DNA of 64,000 nucleotides from Panicum virgatum (taxonomy: Eukaryota > Streptophyta > Magnoliopsida > Poales > Poaceae), in the NCBI RefSeq assembly GCF_016808335.1, contig NC_053146.1, positions 25,450,938 to 25,514,937 of the forward strand, in the 5' to 3' direction. The translations under genes and the position numbers were made by a program. Below, in pieces: positions 59,318 through 64,000 of this stretch (its first letter is position 1; the number at the start of each line of letters is the position of its first letter). The notes under the pieces were generated by a model. That model saw only the letters and a list, made by a program, of their open reading frames with translations. It was not told the DNA's origin and did no database searches.

Positions 59318-62300
59318 TGTAACACCCCAAGTGTTAATCACCTGTAGTTAAGGTTAATCATGTGTTTGGTATCGTCTTTAACACTAACTGTGCATGCATA
59401 AAATATTTATAATTACATTTTTGCTAGCTTGTTAACACATGAAGTGATGACTATTTTTCAAATCCAACGAACCATGTTTTAAAAATAATTTTTAAATTCT
59501 TGCTCAAATAAAATTTTGCCTAAAAACAAACTTGTAGAGTTTGGAGTGGTGAAAAACTTTCGTGATTATGGTATTTTTTAAGTTTCAGCACAAAATTTGA
59601 AGAAAACTTTTAATTTTGCTTTGAATAGGACATTAATGCTTTGGTTTTAACATTTCAAATTTTAAACCACGATCTAATCTTCAAATGAATTTGTGCCTGA
59701 AACGAAAGTCGTAGTATTTGAAGTTTTGAACAACTTTCGTATTCAAAAGTTTTTCGTTTGACCTCGGGAGCAAGGAGAAAAACTGAATTTATAACTGAAC
59801 TTTAAATTTTGATCTAATCACGGTTTCGCCACTGTCTCTATTCTCAGTATCCTTCCTATCTCGCCGACGCCGTGACGGCGCTGTACGCCGACGCCGTGAC
59901 GGCGCTGTACGCCGGCGTCGACACCCGGCCGCTCCACGCGTCGCGCCCCCGACCAAACCGGCCTCGCGCGGCCACGGGTTTGCCGAAACCCCTCCTCTCT
60001 GGCCGCTTCCGTGCGCGACACGCACCCCGCCGCTGCTTTGCTCGACACGCCGCGGACGCCGTCGCCGTTTCGACGTCGGGGCAGTCACGCCGCACCGTTT
60101 AAACCGTCACCGCTTAAGCCATCGTCCGTCGAAGCCAACTTTGATTTTTCCGCTCCCGAAGCATCCACGCACGCACAGACAAGCTGAGCAGAGCCGTGCC
60201 CAAATTCGCCATGACACGCGTGCGCGGCCACGGTCGCGCGGCCGGGCCTGCCCTCACCGCCGCACGCCGCCTTGCGCCACCCGTGCATCCTGCGCCATCG
60301 CCGTCAAGGCCGCCGCGGTCGCGAGCTGAGCTTGCCTGCGAAACCGCCGCCCGCCATGGACAGCTCACCGTGGAGCCTTCCCCTCCGGCCCTCTTCCTCC
60401 CAAATCGAGCCCGCAACGAGCTTCCTCACACCCCACCGGTGCTCCTCGGCCCGAGCCCGCCCCGAATCGGCCACTAGAACCTCGCCGCCGAGGCTTGCCA
60501 TCGCCGCCGCCTGCTGCTCGCCATGACGGATCCCCTTCCCAGCCATCCCAACCCACACCGAGCACGTCCACAGGTTGCTCTCGTCGCCCTCGTGCTTTTC
60601 CCCCTCTTTCCCCTCGCCGCCGGTGAGCATCATCGCCGAAATCGAGCTCCCCGTGTGCTTCTCTGTTCCAAATCGCGACCAGGGACCTCGGGAAACAATT
60701 GACACAAGTCCAGGGGGTTTTCTGCGAAGTCTATGACTCATATGAATAGTGCTACGAAGGGTTCTTTTGTTATACATTGGCTGGAACTTTGAAAAATCGT
60801 AGTAAATCGTAGAAAAATCAGAAAAATGCAAACTAAAATTTGTTGGATTCCTTGTTCTAAGATCTACAACTTTCCTTAAAGTTTGATCTTCAGTTTCTAA
60901 ATAGTTTTTGCTCTAGTTTAAATGTTAGTTTAAGTGGTTGCAAGCTTTGAAAATGTTTAGTAAATAGTAGAAAAATGGTAAAAAGGTAAAACCAGTTGGG
61001 TTAGCGTTGTTTTAACATGTATAACTTTGGAAAAATATTTTTGCATGCTTCATCAATAGCTCATCATGCTGGTAACTTTTGGTTGTTAGATCATGTCCTC
61101 AAGTTAAGTTTTTGCATTTGTGTAGTTCCTAGCTATATCTTTCACTTTCCAAATGTATTGCTAAGCCATTCTTTTCTGCGTGTTTCAATCCAGCAAGTTA
61201 TGTCATTTCTGGATGAAATATATTAACTCTTGTTTGACGAGACATGTTTGGCAAATTCTTATTGGTGAGTGCTTGCAGTGATTTGAGTTAAGTTAACTTG
61301 TATGTCATGTTGGGGTTAAATTTAATTACCTCCTGTTATCAATAAATGCTGGAAAATCATGGTTGCTTGTTAATTCCAACAATTTAAGTTAGTCCTGTAT
61401 AAGTTATGTTAACCTCGTGAGAACTAGTTCATGGGTTGCTTCTATTTATTTTACTTTTATGCCTTGTTGGTTAAATAAATTGTTCTTTCTTGCTTTATAT
61501 CCTTGCTTAGGTTTTTATAAGCAAGCTAGCAATGCTTTTTAGTAGGAAACACTTCAGGCTAAAATACTTGAATAAACTCTCGTGTTGCAGCACCAACTCT
61601 GTTGCCTTTTGAGTTTGTTTGTTGTGTTTACTCGATAAATGATTGCCTAGTCCTGTCTTTCCTTTAATTGCATTGCATTTGCATCGTTGCATATCATCTA
61701 GGTACGCTAAATGTGCGACACGTGGAACCGGAGGGCGATGTTAAAGCCGAGCCAGAAGATGGTGCACGGGTGGACTAATCCAGAAGACGGAAGGTCCGAC
61801 TGGAGTGCATGCTTGGACTGGGATGATGTCAAGCCAGTGCAAGACTACCAGCTAACTAATTGACTTTGTGTCAAACCCAGGCAAGCCCCGGAGCATAAGC
61901 CCTATATTGAGTATGCAATGTTTATTTAAGTATTTGTGCATTTACATTTTTAGGAGTTGTATGGAACCCTAGTATGCATGTTTCTCCCTAGGTACCTATG
62001 AGTCTATACTAGTATACAGGTGTCGTTAGTATTGCCATGCTTAACTAGGATCCGGTAGAAGTCGAGTGATTGCTGTCACTCGCGAGCTATAGGTTTTTGT
62101 TACTTATGGAAAAGTGGCTTGAGAATGAATCTGTGAGGAAAGAAAAATGGAGACCGGGCGGAGAGGAATTGGATCTGGATATGAAAGGAATGGAAAGTAA
62201 GCCTCCGCCTGTGTCGATTGAGGACCGTACCGTTGTTGGCCGTGCTGACCAAGTTTGAATAGTACTAACCACATGCCGGAAGTAGGAGGTAGTCGAAACC

Positions 62301-63252
62301 AGTAAGCTAATTACCTGATTTGCAATGATACTTTGAATCACGACCCGCTACTCTGGGAGTGGAATGATGGCGGGTGTTGGAGTGTATGTCGCCTCCGGGT
62401 TCTCTGGGAGTTCGCCATGAGGGGCCCTTCACCCGGGTTTTGGCAGGCATGATTCAGACGTTGGGGTAATGATGGGAACGGTTGACATATGTGGTCCAGC
62501 GTGGCTGCACGTGTCGTGTGAGTTATGTCCACCTTGCAAGGTTAAATCAGATCGATTCGCCGTCTCTCTCGGTTAAGAGAACCTTGGTCACTTCGTCACA
62601 TCGTAGTAAAGGATGAAATGAGAATGAGTTGAAGACGTTTGAATGGTTTTAATAGAGGTTTAATGTGATCAACCATGCTTGCTTTAGATGTCAAGCAAAT
62701 TTAGTTGGTACTTGATAAACTTAAATTGAGCTAAAACATTGAAAGTAAGGATCCAGTATTAGTAGCTTTTCAGCAAAACAAACTCCAGAGCCAAAAAGCT
62801 TTGCATGTCTAGATAGTGGGCTAAGTATACCCGTGTCGGGTAAGTCTTGCTGAGTATTAGTATACTCAGGGTTTGTTGTCACCCTGTTTTCAGGTAACTA
62901 CTGCTGGTTGGAGCTAACCAGGATTCACATTGGTGGGCTCGATGTGACATCCTCACATCATCATAGTTATCGTGGTTTTCAAACTAAACTTCTATTTAAA
63001 TTCCGCTACTTTTTGAACTCTGATATTTTAGATAAACTCATTTTGTTAAGCTCTATTTTGTATTTTAAATTTGAGAAACTTCTGTTTGCATGTAATCATC
63101 TGTGCTCTCCTTCGGGTGAGACTTCCATTGTTTTCGATCCTTAACCCAACAGGATGCCAGATTACACCGTTTTAAGTGCGTGTTTACTTGATTAACGCTT
63201 AAGATGAAAGTTAGCGCACTTAAGCCGGTTTAATTTAGGTAGTTCTGTCACA
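59318..63252 (+). mobile_element. 3' LTR of C
   Basis: Collinear with 52682-56590 with scattered substitutions and small indels. It carries a 24-bp tandem duplication at 59863-59910 that is single in the 5' LTR. The stem-loop is at 62850-62869. Confidence 0.9.
59863..59910 (+). repeat. 24-bp tandem duplication in C 3' LTR
   Basis: GCCGACGCCGTGACGGCGCT plus GTAC, present twice. The 5' LTR at 53229 has one unit. It arose after, or during, the insertion of C. Confidence 0.9.
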
Positions 63253-64000
63253 AATATCATTATGGCTCTGAATGGGATATGTAAACCAACAGGGAAACCT
63301 TTTATTATATTTTAATATTACTCCGAGAATTTCCCTTACTGAGGTAGACAGTGTTAATTCCAATGTAGGCCATCTCGAATCCCACAAGAACTTAGACTTA
63401 GAAATCATGTTAATGCTCCCACACAAACAGATTAATTGTGTCTATTATGTGCCAACTAGCTATGGTACTAGATGAGTAAAAAGTTGTAAACGGGGCACAT
63501 GCAAAACTCAAACAGAGCAACTATTCATCATTTCCAAGAGGAGAGTTTGCACGGATTTTCATACATTTATTCTAAGCATGGCAATTCTCTTCTTTTTTAA
63601 CTGAACTGAACGAGTGGGTATGACGACTTACCTGGATACTGACGATCTCTCCCCCCAAGCTTCAACGAAGCTTAGGGCTACTGGTCTAGATGTGGCGGGG
63701 GGTAGTACGCACCATGGTGCCAATCATAGGACATGGAGGATATCGTCCCCCAACTCTCTTGTGTGAAACTAGTGTTGTGATCGAGGCTGTGTCCCAACTC
63801 CTCCTGTCGTAACTCTAAGGCACCTAATCTGGCAGTGAGGCCTGACAACTCCCGTGTGAGCGGGTTGTCGTACTCGAAGCATGCTGACGCAAATGGGCCA
63901 ACCTGCGGGCCATGGGAGGTCCCCATACCCGAAGGATAGTAAAACCCCTGGTCGTGCCCATACCCTGTGCTACCCTCAGGCTGGTACGAGGGATGGCCAC
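63253..64000 (-). mobile_element. Internal region of element E, part 2
   Basis: Continues E beyond C: joining 52681 to 63258 (one AATAT removed) restores the interrupted sequence. On the minus strand it carries AAGCTTGGGGGGAGAG (complement of about 63650-63665) after an accessory ORF. The rest of E lies right of the window. Confidence 0.6.
63678..63998 (-). CDS. Accessory ORF of element E, partial
   Basis: A minus-strand frame open to the window edge. An internal ATG lies at 63926. The part before it is Tyr/Pro/Gly/Ser-rich. The part after it has a short helical segment (TRELSGLTARLGALELRQEE) and ends HHGAYYPPPHLDQ at 63678. The position near the 3' end of an Athila-like element, and the helical character, resemble the accessory ORF of D at 35893-36790, but I see no direct sequence match. 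No known domain. Confidence 0.45.
   Translation of the reverse strand, partial: GHPSYQPEGSTGYGHDQGFYYPSGMGTSHGPQVGPFASACFEYDNPLTRELSGLTARLGALELRQEELGHSLDHNTSFTQESWGTISSMSYDWHHGAYYPPPHLDQ

Larger units (their letters stand above)
52682..63252 (+). mobile_element. Non-autonomous long-LTR element C
   Basis: A 10.57-kb element with LTRs of 3909 and 3935 bp, starting TGTAACACCCC and ending TCTGTCACA. It is flanked by the exact duplication AATAT (52677-52681 and 63253-63257). It has a tRNA-iMet-type primer site and a polypurine tract. The 2.7-kb interior has no gag or pol; it consists of a leader related to that of B, a possible captured fragment and non-coding DNA. The short interior with intact cis signals fits a LARD-like element mobilised in trans, probably by a B-type chromovirus (inference). 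Confidence 0.9.

Overview
The window is grass-type plant nuclear DNA made almost entirely of nested transposable elements. I recognise no host gene, rRNA or tRNA gene. The assignment to Poaceae rests on the element families: Tekay/Del-like chromoviruses with LTRs near 4 kb, Athila-like elements with a tRNA-Asp-type primer site, Grande/Tat-like elements with antisense ORFs, and a Stowaway-like MITE. This is family knowledge plus inference; the species is not determined. I use letters for the families.

Layout. 1-2339: right part of a family-A LTR (plus). 2340-3778: relic 3' end of an Athila-like element (minus). About 3790-6947: 3' LTR and antisense ORF of a Tat-like element F lying in minus orientation. 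6948-39538: an Athila-like element D (plus) with a GGCTC target duplication. Two later elements sit inside its 5' LTR: A1 (7607-15013, minus, no coding capacity, TSD CGGGT/CGGAT) and B (15352-30751, plus, a nearly complete Tekay-like chromovirus, TSD TAGAC/CAGAC). D itself carries gag-pol (31117-35632), an accessory coiled-coil ORF and a long 3' region. 39539-40167: a U3 fragment of the F LTR. 40168-47622: 3' half of a Grande-like element G (plus) whose antisense ORF is split by a 5'-truncated LINE (42231-45699, minus). 48339-48597: MITE. From 48975: a CACTA-like terminus, G-box repeats, a gypsy fragment and a coiled-coil ORF. 51400-52681 and 63253-64000: two halves of one Athila-like element E (minus), split by element C (52682-63252, TSD AATAT).

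How the parts relate. B encodes protease, RT, RNase H, integrase and chromodomain. C has similar LTR ends, the same primer type, a similar polypurine tract and a clearly related leader, but no gag or pol, so it looks like a non-autonomous partner of the B type. Families A and B carry a short acidic reading frame inside the LTR, with a degenerate trace in C. All three families carry a palindromic stem-loop further along the LTR. Most premature stops in B, D, F and the LINE are of the kind produced by C-to-T changes on either strand, as expected in old methylated DNA.

The most unusual signals are the shared B/C leader, the LTR-embedded acidic exon and stem-loop, the extra coiled-coil ORF before gag in B, a palindrome repeated in D, and a deletion scar in F that coincides with the D insertion site.
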